From Deltaproteobacteria bacterium (GTDB taxonomy: Bacteria; Desulfobacterota; Desulfobacteria; Desulfobacterales; B30-G6): DNA of 37,546 nt. The notes beneath the pieces are model-generated. The model was not told where the DNA came from, ran no database searches, and was given only the letters and a program-made list of their open reading frames with translations. The translations under genes and the position numbers were made by a program. Shown here piece by piece: positions 8,672 through 17,595 of this stretch. The stretch spans positions 1 to 37,546 of the forward strand of contig QMMS01000005.1 in the NCBI GenBank assembly GCA_003647375.1, read 5' to 3'. Every line of letters begins with the position of its first letter. Position 1 is the stretch's first letter.

Positions 8672-10490
8672 ATTGTTCCCAGGTTACCCGCATAACCTCC
8701 TGATATGTGGTAACCCCCGCCAGAAACATATTGATGGCGTTTTCCCGCAGGCTCACCATTCCCTCTTGTATAGCTTTTTCCCGGATGGCTGTCAGGTCCG
8801 TCACTTCTGTGGTCAGCTTCCGGATAGCCTCGCTATAGGGCAAAACTTCGTGAATACCTATGCGGCCCTTGTAACCGGTTCCACGGCAGTGCTGGCACCC
8901 CCTGCCACGATAGACAGTGACCGTCTCTTGTGTCCCGATATTGAGACCCATCTGCTTCAACTCGGTTGTATCGATCTGAATAGCTTCTTTGCATCGATCA
9001 CAAATCTTTCGTACCAGGCGCTGGGAAACGATACCCCGCAGGGTCGCCTGAATCAGAAAGGGCGGCACCCCGAGTTCGATCAGCCGGGTGATGGACGCAG
9101 GTGCGTCGTTGGTATGTAGTGTCGAAAGGACCAGATGCCCTGTCAAGGCCGCCTGAATAGCATTCTCAGCCGTCTCCAGGTCACGCATCTCCCCCACCAT
9201 GATGACATCCGGGTCCTGCCGCAGAATATTCCTCAAAATTGAACCAAAGGTGACACCCACGATCGGGTTGACCGATATCTGGTTAAAGTCCTCATGGACC
9301 ATTTCAATGGGGTCCTCAATGGTCGTAATGTTAATTTCAGGGGTACAGATACTTCGCAGCGTGGAGTACAGGGTCGTAGACTTGCCACTCCCGGTGGGTC
9401 CGCACACCAGCACGATACCGTTGGGCATACTGACAAACTGGTTGTAACGGATCAGGTCCGTGGGGGTAAACCCCAGCTCATCGAGGTCCTGGAACAAAAT
9501 ATCCGGGTCCATGATCCGCATGACCACCTTTTCTCCGAAAGCCGTGGGGATCATGGATACACGTATTTCGACTTCCACACCCTCTTTTTCAGTCTTGATC
9601 CTGCCATCCTGGGGCCGCCGCTTTTCAGCCATGTCGATTCGAGACAGGTTCTTGATCCGGCTGACGATAGCCGGGTGAACTTTTTTAGGTATCTTGTGGA
9701 CTGTGTGCAGGACACCATCGATACGCATCCTGACCATGCTGGTATCTCGTTTCGGTTCAATATGAATATCGCTGGCCCGCTGATCAAATGCATAGGTAAA
9801 GAGATGGCTCACGGCATTGACAATATGTGAATCATTGGATGGGAGTTCATCCACGGACTTGAGCTGCACATACTGTTCAAGATTCCCCAGATCCACAATC
9901 GGGGCATTGAACTGGTTTTCGGCAGCGGCAATAGAACGTTTGAAACCAAAGAATTCATGGATCAATTTCAGGATGTCGGTCCTTGTGCTGACCACCACAT
10001 TGACCTCTAGTTTACTGGCTCTGGCAATGTCCTCCAGGACTTCGGTATTGAAGGGGTTGGCAGTGGCCACGGTCAAGCGCCCCTCACTGATGGCGATGGG
10101 AAGCATCAGGTGCTTCAAAGCAAAATTCCTAGGGATCGTGGTCGTGACCACGTTGAGATCCAACTTTACAGGATCGACTTTTTTAAAAGGAATTTTCCAC
10201 GCCTTGGCCAGGGCCTGATAGATAGCCTCTTCGTCAAGGGCAACCTCCGGCCGGGTTTCCTGCTTCATATTTAGCGCATCGATCACATCGATCATGGTAA
10301 CAGGCGTTTCAATGCGTGCCGATGGCAGGTCCGGATCGAGGTTCTTTTTTCGTTGTTTGGAAAGCTTCTCTTTTAAAGAGGTTTTTCTTTTGAGGATTTC
10401 GCCTGCTTTGGATGCTGAAATCAGTTGCTGCTTGACAAGAACCTGAAAAATTCTTTCATCCGAGAGGGGGTGGTTGACGTCGAAGGGCAT
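8670..10490 (-). CDS. pilB: Type IV pilus assembly / type II secretion ATPase, PilB/GspE family
   Basis: A 606-aa AAA+ secretion ATPase. The N-terminal T2SSE-type domain covers about 75-190. The ATPase core follows, with Walker A GPTGSGKST at 364-372, Walker B around DVIMVGEMRD at 428-437, and the His box GHLVLSTLHTND at 451-462. A zinc-binding tetracysteine (C497-x2-C500, C532-x2-C535) is typical of PilB and GspE. It powers pilin polymerisation from the cytoplasmic face of the inner membrane. Its place behind the minor pilin/PilY1 cluster favours PilB over GspE, but sequence alone does not separate them. The AAGGA site lies somewhat far (about 14 bases) from the ATG. Confidence 0.88.
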   Translation of the reverse strand: MPFDVNHPLSDERIFQVLVKQQLISASKAGEILKRKTSLKEKLSKQRKKNLDPDLPSARIETPVTMIDVIDALNMKQETRPEVALDEEAIYQALAKAWKIPFKKVDPVKLDLNVVTTTIPRNFALKHLMLPIAISEGRLTVATANPFNTEVLEDIARASKLEVNVVVSTRTDILKLIHEFFGFKRSIAAAENQFNAPIVDLGNLEQYVQLKSVDELPSNDSHIVNAVSHLFTYAFDQRASDIHIEPKRDTSMVRMRIDGVLHTVHKIPKKVHPAIVSRIKNLSRIDMAEKRRPQDGRIKTEKEGVEVEIRVSMIPTAFGEKVVMRIMDPDILFQDLDELGFTPTDLIRYNQFVSMPNGIVLVCGPTGSGKSTTLYSTLRSICTPEINITTIEDPIEMVHEDFNQISVNPIVGVTFGSILRNILRQDPDVIMVGEMRDLETAENAIQAALTGHLVLSTLHTNDAPASITRLIELGVPPFLIQATLRGIVSQRLVRKICDRCKEAIQIDTTELKQMGLNIGTQETVTVYRGRGCQHCRGTGYKGRIGIHEVLPYSEAIRKLTTEVTDLTAIREKAIQEGMVSLRENAINMFLAGVTTYQEVMRVTWEQ

Positions 10491-10568
10491 AGGGCTTCTG
10501 TTATCCTTCTTTTGGGTATCTGAAATCCGGCATCACGAATTAGAAAGCGTTTACGTTCCTATAAGTAA

Positions 10569-10606
10569 GGGTTCGAGGATACAAGGGTTCAAGGGGCCGA
10601 GGGGCC
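10569..10606. repeat. Short G-rich array (GGGTTCGAGG-like)
   Basis: AAGGGTTCGAGGATACAAGG and the following GGTTCAAGGGGCCGAGGGG repeat the same words found at 28036-28081 and 33079-33382, in the opposite orientation. Here the array lies upstream of pilB, about 80 bases from its start codon. Confidence 0.7.
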
Positions 10607-10635
10607 AATGTTCTGGGTTTCTTGTGTTTGTTGCG

Positions 10636-10767
10636 TTGATATTAACCCGGCGACTAAATAGCCAAACCCCGTCATGCCGGACATGATCCGGCATCCAGTG
10701 TTTTTCTGGATTCCCGCCTTCGCGGGAATGACAACTGTGGGGTATTTAACCGCCGGAGTAATATCAA
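10636..10767. repeat. 132-bp nested palindromic element
   Basis: The outer ends are inverted: TTGATATTAACCCGGCGACT on the left, and TTGATATTACTCCGGCGGTT read from the right. The core 10670-10732 opens GTCAT and closes ATGAC. It contains three hairpins: GCCGGA/TCCGGC, CCAG/CTGG and ATTCCCG/CGGGAAT. The core resembles a very common intergenic repeat of proteobacterial genomes. The rest of 10491-10866 holds repeat words such as AGCTATAAGCTAATA and no gene. Confidence 0.75.
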
Positions 10768-10866
10768 GGGATAAGCTAATAGCAGCATCCTAGCCTCCAA
10801 GCTTCCCAGCCTCATAGCCTATCACTCCTATCACCTATGACCTATACGAGCTATAAGCTAATATTG

Positions 10867-11334
10867 CTATTCCTTATCGCCTTTCTTGTATGCTTCCAGT
10901 TTTTCCCGAAACCCTTTCAGTTTGACCTCATAAATATTCAACTGAATATTATAATCCTGGATCTTTTTTTTATGAGCGGCAATCTCTTCCGGGGTGCTGG
11001 GTTGTGGTGCCGCTTCAATACTGTTGCGCATTTCCATCAACTGACTGTATTCATTGTCGAGAGCCCCTTTTTCATCCGTGAGCTCTTTTTCGGCTGCCCT
11101 TGCATCCTGGGCAGCCTCTTTTTCAGAAGTATTGGCGGGTGCTTGCACAGCCGTGTCTGCCGTTGTCTTGATCTCCTGGTATTGCTCCATGCGTTCCCGC
11201 TGCGCAACAGGCACCTCAGCAAGATTGTCCGTAAAACGGAGCACGCCGTTTTGATCCCGGTATTTGTAAATCTCTGCTGAGACAAGTGCGGGCAGGATCA
11301 TCAGAACCAGAAGCATGGTTATGATTCGATTCAT
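10867..11334 (-). CDS. DUF4124 domain secreted protein
   Basis: A 155-aa protein starting MNRIITMLLVLMILPALVSA, a signal peptide of about 20 residues. The DUF4124 motif follows directly (EIYKYRDQNGVLRFTDN). The rest is charged and helical, with a likely coiled coil at about 70-150 rich in Glu, Lys and Gln. DUF4124 proteins are periplasmic with unknown function. The ATG at 11334 is chosen because AAGGAGG at 11346-11352 lies upstream of it and inside the longer open frame; GTG 11337 is the alternative. It follows the pilY1 cluster, so a role in pilus or envelope assembly is possible. Its TAG stop is the first three bases of an intergenic repeat word. Confidence 0.8.
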   Translation of the reverse strand: MNRIITMLLVLMILPALVSAEIYKYRDQNGVLRFTDNLAEVPVAQRERMEQYQEIKTTADTAVQAPANTSEKEAAQDARAAEKELTDEKGALDNEYSQLMEMRNSIEAAPQPSTPEEIAAHKKKIQDYNIQLNIYEVKLKGFREKLEAYKKGDKE

Positions 11335-11374
11335 CACGATGCATCCCTCCTTCATACATGCTATTGTGCGGTTT

Positions 11375-11782
11375 TTATTTCATGATAGGTGGGGACCATG
11401 CAGTTGTGGCCCCGCTCAACGGCCCCTTGTAGATAATTCGCCATACAAAGGGATTGTTGAGCCTTCCCGGTTCGTACTGGATCTTTGCCGTGCAGGGAAC
11501 CGGCATTTTTGCCAGTTCCATGGTTTTGCCTTTGCTGTCCACCACTTCGGTTGACTCCGTCACCAGAAAGTTCATGTATCGGGTCTGAATCATCTCAGGT
11601 GTCTTGCCGATAATCCTGAGATTGATGCTTTTGGTCTGCACATCATCAGGGCTTGCAACTGGGCGCCGACGCTGCTCGGTGTCCTCCTGAGCAACAACAG
11701 TTCCCAGGAAAATCAGCTGGCACACCAGGGCAAAGATCAAGATTCCTGTCAGTCTATTGGGCCATCTTTTAAGTATCTTCAT
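11375..11782 (-). CDS. Conserved secreted protein of the pilus cluster, function unknown
   Basis: A 135-aa protein with a signal peptide (GILIFALVCQLIFLGTVVAQ, cleavage near residue 32). The mature part is about 100 residues, has one cysteine and no domain I recognise. It contains the phrases TKSINLRIIGKTPEMIQTRY and VDSKGKTMELAKMPVPCTAK, which look beta-rich. The ATG at 11782 is preceded by AGGAAAAGGTGG, so a longer frame reaching 11875 is not needed. It lies between pilY1 and the DUF4124 gene in the same direction, so it is probably part of the pilus transcript and periplasmic. Confidence 0.65.
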   Translation of the reverse strand: MKILKRWPNRLTGILIFALVCQLIFLGTVVAQEDTEQRRRPVASPDDVQTKSINLRIIGKTPEMIQTRYMNFLVTESTEVVDSKGKTMELAKMPVPCTAKIQYEPGRLNNPFVWRIIYKGPLSGATTAWSPPIMK

Positions 11783-11864
11783 GATGCCACCTTTTCCTCT
11801 GGAAATAAAAAAATGGTTATTGTTATTATTTACATATTTTAAACATTTCACGGAGCGAGGTTGC

Positions 11865-11935
11865 TGCATCCGCAAGGCGTCGGACCATGAAGCTGTAGCT
11901 TGCTACCGCGAATGGTCCGCAACACAGTGGATGCG
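11865..11935. other. Large imperfect hairpin between pilY1 and the next gene
   Basis: GCATCC near 11867-11872 and CGGACCAT at 11881-11888 pair with ATGGTCCG at 11912-11919 and GGATGC at 11929-11934. It lies in the 226-base gap inside the pilus unit and could pause or attenuate transcription after pilY1. Confidence 0.5.
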
Positions 11936-11958
11936 GTAAGATCGCTTCGCCCGAAGGG

Positions 11959-11994
11959 TGAAAGTTGACGAGCTGAAAAGCTCGTCAACTTTCA
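11959..11994 (-). terminator. 16-bp perfect hairpin just after pilY1
   Basis: TGAAAGTTGACGAGCT (11959-11974) and AGCTCGTCAACTTTCA (11979-11994) are perfectly complementary with a 4-base loop. It starts 15 bases after the pilY1 stop. No T run follows, so it may protect the mRNA end or partially terminate and not fully stop transcription. Confidence 0.55.
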
Positions 11995-12008
11995 TGAAAT
12001 ATCCGCGT

Positions 12009-15000
12009 TTAGTTGGTTCGCCAGGTTGTCAGCCCGCTCTTGATGTTGAACGGGGTTTCGATATCCACTTCCACCACCTCCCCGGTACTCATCTGCAGGA
12101 AGGCTTTGGCGCCCTTTTCCCTGCCAGCATGGATACCCACAGCCGGCGGCGGCATGCCCTCGCCCAGCGGAATCTTGACCTTTACAGACTTATAGTCCTC
12201 ACCGGCCACATCGTTAGATCCATTGGGAAGGAGTGGATTGAAATAGGCTGTACCGGTTTCGTAGTAGAGGCCATAAAAGTTGCTGTCCCCACCGAACCCG
12301 CAGATATCCGAGTTGGGCGTAAAGGCAGGCAGGTAAACGCCACCACCCAGTATGGCCGGTTTGGTGATCACCCGCTCCGACGGATCCGTTGCTTCGAGAC
12401 TCCGGTACCATCCGTCAAAGTAATCCGGATATGCACCCTGGTCCTCGGTATTGCGAACCACGTTCAGCAGCGAGTACCAGTCGTAGATACGCGCCAGACC
12501 ACCGTCGACATTCCGGTTCGTATAGACCGTATAGGCATCTGATTCAAACAGATTACCGAGACCTAAGGGGAGCATGGTCGGGCTTTCTTTGAACAAGGGG
12601 TCTCGGATACCGATTATGTATTGCTGGTCATCGTTGGTCTTGTCTGCATCAGTGACATAACTGCCGGTACCGAAATAGACCCACACATCGTCCATGGCAT
12701 CCACGCTGATGGAAGCCGCCGCCGTGATGGGGCGAGGACCGCTGAATATCTTGGTAATGGTCCAGTCGGATGGCTGAGCACTCGGCGATCTTGGTGCATC
12801 TGGATCAGCAGGATCCTGGGGCTCAAGAGTACTGATATGATAAAAGTTACCGGCCGTATCACCGAAGTATATGGCATCGACACTGTTGGTCAGATCCTTA
12901 TCGAGAGACGCCGGAGAATTCATGTACGTATTGGCCACTCCCGTATCAAATTGCCAGGAACTGGCGCCTGTCGGCCAGATGGGCTCACCGGTCTTGAGAT
13001 CCACCACAAACACATACCCGTTCTGGGAACTGCTCCCGTCGTAATCTGTGGGGCCGGAACCAAACACCGTATACCAGTCACCCAAAGGAAAACCGTTGTC
13101 AGCTGTGCTTCCATTTTCAATACGGATCACCGCCGGCGTAGCCCGGGACATGCCAAGTTCCGTGTACGTCCTTTCCCACAAAAGCTTGGGATTGAGAGGA
13201 TCCGTAATGTCCATAGCCACATAGGAAGGATAGAAATGACGTGTGGTCACACCGTTCCCGTCGTTAAAATCACCTTCAGCCCAGATGTGCCTCCCCCCCA
13301 TATTTAAACCACAGATGAGAATGGTCCGCCAGGTGGGGTCTCCGCCTGCTACCAGGGGATCGCCGATGCGTGCATCAAACACCTTGGGTTTGAAGTCCAC
13401 ATAATAGACATGCGTGTAATCCGGATCCGGCAGCCATTTCAGGTGGGGCAGGAGTGTCTGGGGTATGTAGGCCCACAACTCCTCACCAATGGTTACGCGG
13501 CCACCCGGTTGGGTATATGAACCCGTATCTCTGTCGTATTGCCACGATGTAAAGGCATGCAGCATACCGTCGTTAGCGCCGACGTATATGGCCGTTTCCC
13601 GGTCACGGTTGGCTCTCAAGAAATCCTGGTAGGACTCATCCTTGTAGATGATGTGGTAATTGTCTGCCGGTGCCGCAATGGTAACCGGTGTGGAATTGAC
13701 GATATCTCCCAGTTTCCAGACCTTGCCGTTGATGGTTCGCGATCGTGCACCGGCCTTGTCTGTACCGCGTATGTAATCGATAAGGTTGCTCACCCGATCG
13801 TCGTGGGTGGCCCCCAGATAATCCCAGGCATCTGTTGCTCCGGAGTCCATGACCCCAAGATAAGGTTTGATGGCATCCGCATTTCCCGAATTAAAGGAGA
13901 TCACTTCACCATCGGTATCATCATAAATATCTGTATAAACACCCTCATCCAGTTCCTGGTCATTGTCGGTATCGATAAAGGTAAAAATACGCCGGGTATC
14001 AGGATCTCGATCAGCCAGGACCTTGCCCACTTCCCAGATGGGTTCGATATCCTCGAGCCCCAATGCTTCATAGACATAATCACCAGGGTTACCCTCTCCA
14101 TCACAATCCAGGGGATGGTGATAGAGATAATGGTCCGTGTACCGGTGGATCATGGTATCGGAAGTGGTAGCATCTGAATAGTAGGTAACGATCTTGTCCT
14201 CGGATATCGCGGTGTCGAGAACGCCGTTGCCGTTGACGTCTTCGCCGCCGTCTAAAATACCGTTGCCGTTGAGATCTTCATTCAGGTTCAATCGTTTATC
14301 CTGATTGGAGTCTTCCCTCAGGTTACCACAGGGATCGACCCACAGCGCCTGGAGGTACCCCAACCAGTTGACTTCATCCGTGCCTTCGATTTTGGTAGGC
14401 CGGAAATAGGCCTGCACCAGATTGCCTTCACCCTCGGCATTGGTGGCCAGCACCGATGCCGCCGTACCCGAGGCCGCCCTGGCCAGGATATCGTTGATGG
14501 CCGCGATGAGCTGAGCCTCCATGGCATATCCGTCCGAAGCCTCGTAATAGGTGTCAGGAACGCCGTCCCCATTCTTGTCCCACTCTTTTCGGTCATCGGG
14601 GACATCCGCTGTCGTGCCGTCCGGCCAGCCATTGGCGTTATGATCTTCAAAACCGCCCTGACGGGCCGCCTCTTTCAGAAGGTTGCGGGCATTGGGGTCG
14701 TCTCCAAAAGCATAAACCGTGTAAAGAAAAATATTCTGCTCGCCTTCGATGGTGGGTCGCAAGTCGGTGGTCCGGGCGTAATGTGCCACGTCCTTGAGAT
14801 AATCGGTGCCGCCGCTGGGAAACTCACAACCCGCGCCGGTATTTTCGTTACAGTCGACACCGTCGTCCCCGCCCAAAAAGGTTTCATGACCGTCAGCCAG
14901 GTCTTTGAGACCCGATGGAATTTTGCCGTCTTTGGTGGAAGCGCCGTCGGTTAACAGGATCACGAAACTCTTGGCACACCAGACCTCCTGGCCCTGGTAA

Positions 15001-16508
15001 TAGGGATCATTCACGTCATTGAACGGCCCGGTGGGATTGTTGGGGTAATCCAGACCACCGGCTACCGCCTCTTGTTTGAAGTACTGGGTGGCCACATAAA
15101 AGGACTCTCCCAGGGGCGTCCACGTATCCGCAGACGTGTTTTGCAGGTCGGTGATTAGAGACGTCATATTGGTGCCGATGGGTGCGGCAATGTCTCCGCC
15201 GCTTTCATTGGAACCGGTCCCTTCATTAAACCAGGTGTTACCCCAAAAGGCCTTGTCCCCTACGCGTTGAAGCACGCCGGAAAGGTTGCCGTCGATAAAA
15301 TCCTGGGGCTCAAAATTGATATCTTTAGCGACTTTGATCCGATAACGGGCCAGGTATCCTGAGTAGGGATTACTATCATCATCCACGTAAATATAACCGT
15401 CCGCCATGCCAAAATAATAGGCGCCATCGTAGGGAGACACGCCGGTCCCGTCAAATTCCTTCAGAATAGACCAGCCGGACGGATCCTCACCATAAAGGGT
15501 CTGGTTGCCGCCTCCGGTTCGGGCCGTGGCCAGACCACCCATGAGCACTTTTCTGGCCACGTCGACCTTGCGCATGGAAACCCAGTTCAGCCAGTTCCCG
15601 TCCCAGGCTCCGCTGGGATCCCGAACAAATCCACTGCTGTAGCTGTAGCGTGAATCGGGGTCGAAATACCCGTAGTAGCGTGTGCTTTCAATATCGTCGC
15701 AGACCGCATCATATTCGATCACCAGGACCGGTCCCGAGCTGTGCGAAGCGTAGTCCCATGATCTGGTCACTCGTGTACCTGAACCGGTAATTGTGAAAGC
15801 CATGGCATTACCGCTGTCCCAGTCGCCACGATCAACGATCTCTTTGACGATAGTTGTCAAGTCCGGTGTGTTGTAGGTACTCCCTGTGGACCAGTTATTG
15901 GTGATATTCCAGGTCGCTGACGCACCGGTATCAGTTCTGTCGGAAATATTGCTGTCTGCGGTGCTGAATCTGGATGCACTGCCCACATCTTCCCCTCGGA
16001 TAGTGAAAGAGGCATTACCGCTACCATTGGTGTAGGCTTGAAAGGTAATATATGCATTGGTGATATCCGCACCTGGCGGCACCTCGACGTTTCTAAAACG
16101 CAGACCCACCATGCTGTCGAAATACTCTGTGGTCCAGCGCCGACAACGTCCCCTTCGCCAGCGGGTACAGACCTGTTCTTCGCCTTCGCCCAGATACAGA
16201 TTGGTGGTATCGGTTCTGACACTATCGTCGTCCAGGCGTTCCTCGGCATCGTCCCTGGATTCCAGTGGTCGGGCCGTTGCCGTGCCACATTCCGATACGC
16301 TGCCGCCAAATTCATCTGAGTAGGCTGGTTCGTTCATACTACCCGAGTTATCGAGCATGATCAGAATGTTGGGTTCTACGGTGCTGGCCATAAACACCGG
16401 ATAAGAGGTGTAGTCAGCCAGGTTCGGTTCCACAGCCTGAGCTGTTTCGAACCCCGAAATAAAGGCAAGTGCTATCCATAAACCTATTATGATAATATTT
16501 TTTTTCAT
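12009..16508 (-). CDS. pilY1: PilY1/PilC-like pilus adhesin-assembly protein with VWA domain
   Basis: A 1499-aa exported protein. The signal peptide covers about 1-25 (ETAQA). A von Willebrand A domain begins at about 45, with the metal-site DNSGS at 53-57, a threonine near TPLGES at about 465, and LLTDGAS at about 518. Residues about 109-265 look like an inserted carbohydrate-binding-module-like beta domain (VGLRFRNVEVPPGADITNAY ... GPVLVIEYD). Calcium-type loops rich in DxNxNGxxD occur at about 723-763. The C-terminal PilC beta-propeller covers about 940-1400 (DGMLHAFTSW). Known PilY1 proteins promote pilus extension and surface sensing. AGGAGG precedes the ATG, and the gene follows pilX after one base. 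Confidence 0.9.
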   Translation of the reverse strand: MKKNIIIIGLWIALAFISGFETAQAVEPNLADYTSYPVFMASTVEPNILIMLDNSGSMNEPAYSDEFGGSVSECGTATARPLESRDDAEERLDDDSVRTDTTNLYLGEGEEQVCTRWRRGRCRRWTTEYFDSMVGLRFRNVEVPPGADITNAYITFQAYTNGSGNASFTIRGEDVGSASRFSTADSNISDRTDTGASATWNITNNWSTGSTYNTPDLTTIVKEIVDRGDWDSGNAMAFTITGSGTRVTRSWDYASHSSGPVLVIEYDAVCDDIESTRYYGYFDPDSRYSYSSGFVRDPSGAWDGNWLNWVSMRKVDVARKVLMGGLATARTGGGNQTLYGEDPSGWSILKEFDGTGVSPYDGAYYFGMADGYIYVDDDSNPYSGYLARYRIKVAKDINFEPQDFIDGNLSGVLQRVGDKAFWGNTWFNEGTGSNESGGDIAAPIGTNMTSLITDLQNTSADTWTPLGESFYVATQYFKQEAVAGGLDYPNNPTGPFNDVNDPYYQGQEVWCAKSFVILLTDGASTKDGKIPSGLKDLADGHETFLGGDDGVDCNENTGAGCEFPSGGTDYLKDVAHYARTTDLRPTIEGEQNIFLYTVYAFGDDPNARNLLKEAARQGGFEDHNANGWPDGTTADVPDDRKEWDKNGDGVPDTYYEASDGYAMEAQLIAAINDILARAASGTAASVLATNAEGEGNLVQAYFRPTKIEGTDEVNWLGYLQALWVDPCGNLREDSNQDKRLNLNEDLNGNGILDGGEDVNGNGVLDTAISEDKIVTYYSDATTSDTMIHRYTDHYLYHHPLDCDGEGNPGDYVYEALGLEDIEPIWEVGKVLADRDPDTRRIFTFIDTDNDQELDEGVYTDIYDDTDGEVISFNSGNADAIKPYLGVMDSGATDAWDYLGATHDDRVSNLIDYIRGTDKAGARSRTINGKVWKLGDIVNSTPVTIAAPADNYHIIYKDESYQDFLRANRDRETAIYVGANDGMLHAFTSWQYDRDTGSYTQPGGRVTIGEELWAYIPQTLLPHLKWLPDPDYTHVYYVDFKPKVFDARIGDPLVAGGDPTWRTILICGLNMGGRHIWAEGDFNDGNGVTTRHFYPSYVAMDITDPLNPKLLWERTYTELGMSRATPAVIRIENGSTADNGFPLGDWYTVFGSGPTDYDGSSSQNGYVFVVDLKTGEPIWPTGASSWQFDTGVANTYMNSPASLDKDLTNSVDAIYFGDTAGNFYHISTLEPQDPADPDAPRSPSAQPSDWTITKIFSGPRPITAAASISVDAMDDVWVYFGTGSYVTDADKTNDDQQYIIGIRDPLFKESPTMLPLGLGNLFESDAYTVYTNRNVDGGLARIYDWYSLLNVVRNTEDQGAYPDYFDGWYRSLEATDPSERVITKPAILGGGVYLPAFTPNSDICGFGGDSNFYGLYYETGTAYFNPLLPNGSNDVAGEDYKSVKVKIPLGEGMPPPAVGIHAGREKGAKAFLQMSTGEVVEVDIETPFNIKSGLTTWRTN

Positions 16509-16509
16509 T

Positions 16510-17100
16510 TTACAGTCCTCCTGCTACGCCCACCACCTTGCGGTAATCGGCAATCACATTGGCTGCAGCCCTGCGGGTGCTCTGTCCCCAAGACTCGAGC
16601 TCATAATAAACAGCAACACCACCGGTGGCACCAACGCCGATACCTTCAGAGCCGCTGGCAAATTCCGCACCACCGCCTGCCAAGATCCGGCTTCTGGTGC
16701 GTTCAACATCGACCTGGGTACTAAAGCCGCCCTGCCCCATGACAATGTCCTGCGTAGGATCATAAGGATCATACCCCATCACCTGATCGAAAAAGATATC
16801 CTGGTCGGTGGTGGCATCCCAGGTCACACCGGCTGCAATGGAGTCGGCTTCAGCAGCAATGCCCACCGGATCGCTGGTATCGACGATCCGCGATATGATT
16901 TTTGGGGTCCCGTATACGCCGCTGTCTGCATTGTAGAAGGCTATGCGGCTACGCTGATCGTTGCTCGCAATCTGAAGTTCCACCGTGGTCGTGTCCATGG
17001 CCGACAGTCCCACCAGTGTGACAATCACCAGAATTAGAACAGCGGCTATGATGGTAGCGGAACCTGATTCGTTTTGTATATGGATATTCATCGTTTTCAT
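16510..17100 (-). CDS. pilX: PilX-like minor pilin / pilus assembly protein
   Basis: A 196-aa protein with a hydrophobic N-terminal helix after a short leader (NESGSATIIAAVLILVIVTL). It fits the PilX N-terminal family: NESGS resembles a prepilin leader, but the usual glutamate at position 5 after the glycine is absent. The pattern LSAMDTTTVELQIASNDQRSRIAFYNADSG is typical of PilX, where the first helix is followed by a turnover of surface-exposed residues. It is probably a minor pilin of the initiation complex with PilV, PilW and FimT. GAGG lies before the ATG at 17100, and the gap to pilV is 16 bases. Confidence 0.8.
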   Translation of the reverse strand: MKTMNIHIQNESGSATIIAAVLILVIVTLVGLSAMDTTTVELQIASNDQRSRIAFYNADSGVYGTPKIISRIVDTSDPVGIAAEADSIAAGVTWDATTDQDIFFDQVMGYDPYDPTQDIVMGQGGFSTQVDVERTRSRILAGGGAEFASGSEGIGVGATGGVAVYYELESWGQSTRRAAANVIADYRKVVGVAGGL

Positions 17101-17116
17101 GGTGTATCCTCAAGAG

Positions 17117-17584
17117 TTATATGATCAACGGAATGATCTGCTGCATGGTGACTGCTTTTCTAACGGAAGCCCCGGCATGGGTGACCGTTACCGCCACGGT
17201 TTTGGTTCTTTCGATGGGCCAGTCGGTGGTCACCGTATATTGAATCGTGATGGGTCCGGTTTCATCTGCCGGCACATCTTCATCGATTAGACCGTTGTAA
17301 TTATTGTCGACCCTGTCCGTTGCCTGGTTCAGGACATGAACCCCGGCAGAAAGAGCCGGATCGTCATAGGGCAGGCTTCGCAGCATTTCCAGCCTGTCCG
17401 TCGCTATCAGGGCAATGTCGGTGACACCCCTGGCACTGGTGTTGCCTCTGATGGATCCGGACTGCAGAGCAGCCACCCCGAGAATACCGATGGCAAATAT
17501 GACCAGGGCAATAAGCACTTCTATGAGTGTAAAACCGGTATTCCCCTTGACGAATCGAGTATTTTGTCTGATCGTTGACAACAT
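17117..17584 (-). CDS. pilV: PilV-like minor pilin (prepilin)
   Basis: A 155-aa prepilin. The class III leader is cleaved at G17/F18 (NTGFTLIEVLIALVIFAIG) with the conserved Glu at 22, so it needs PilD-type peptidase. The body contains a calcium-loop-like DNNYNGLIDED at about 93-103 and a C-terminal beta region with the VTVTHAG phrase. It is a minor pilin of the initiation complex. Spacing to pilW is 11 bases, so the genes are surely cotranscribed. Confidence 0.85.
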   Translation of the reverse strand: MLSTIRQNTRFVKGNTGFTLIEVLIALVIFAIGILGVAALQSGSIRGNTSARGVTDIALIATDRLEMLRSLPYDDPALSAGVHVLNQATDRVDNNYNGLIDEDVPADETGPITIQYTVTTDWPIERTKTVAVTVTHAGASVRKAVTMQQIIPLII

Positions 17585-17595
17585 GAATCTTCTCC

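Noticed and set aside
11783..11875. Longer N terminus of the 135-aa secreted protein
   Set aside because: It would place 31 residues, including a run of Asn, before a clear signal peptide, while AGGAAAAGGTGG directly precedes ATG 11782.
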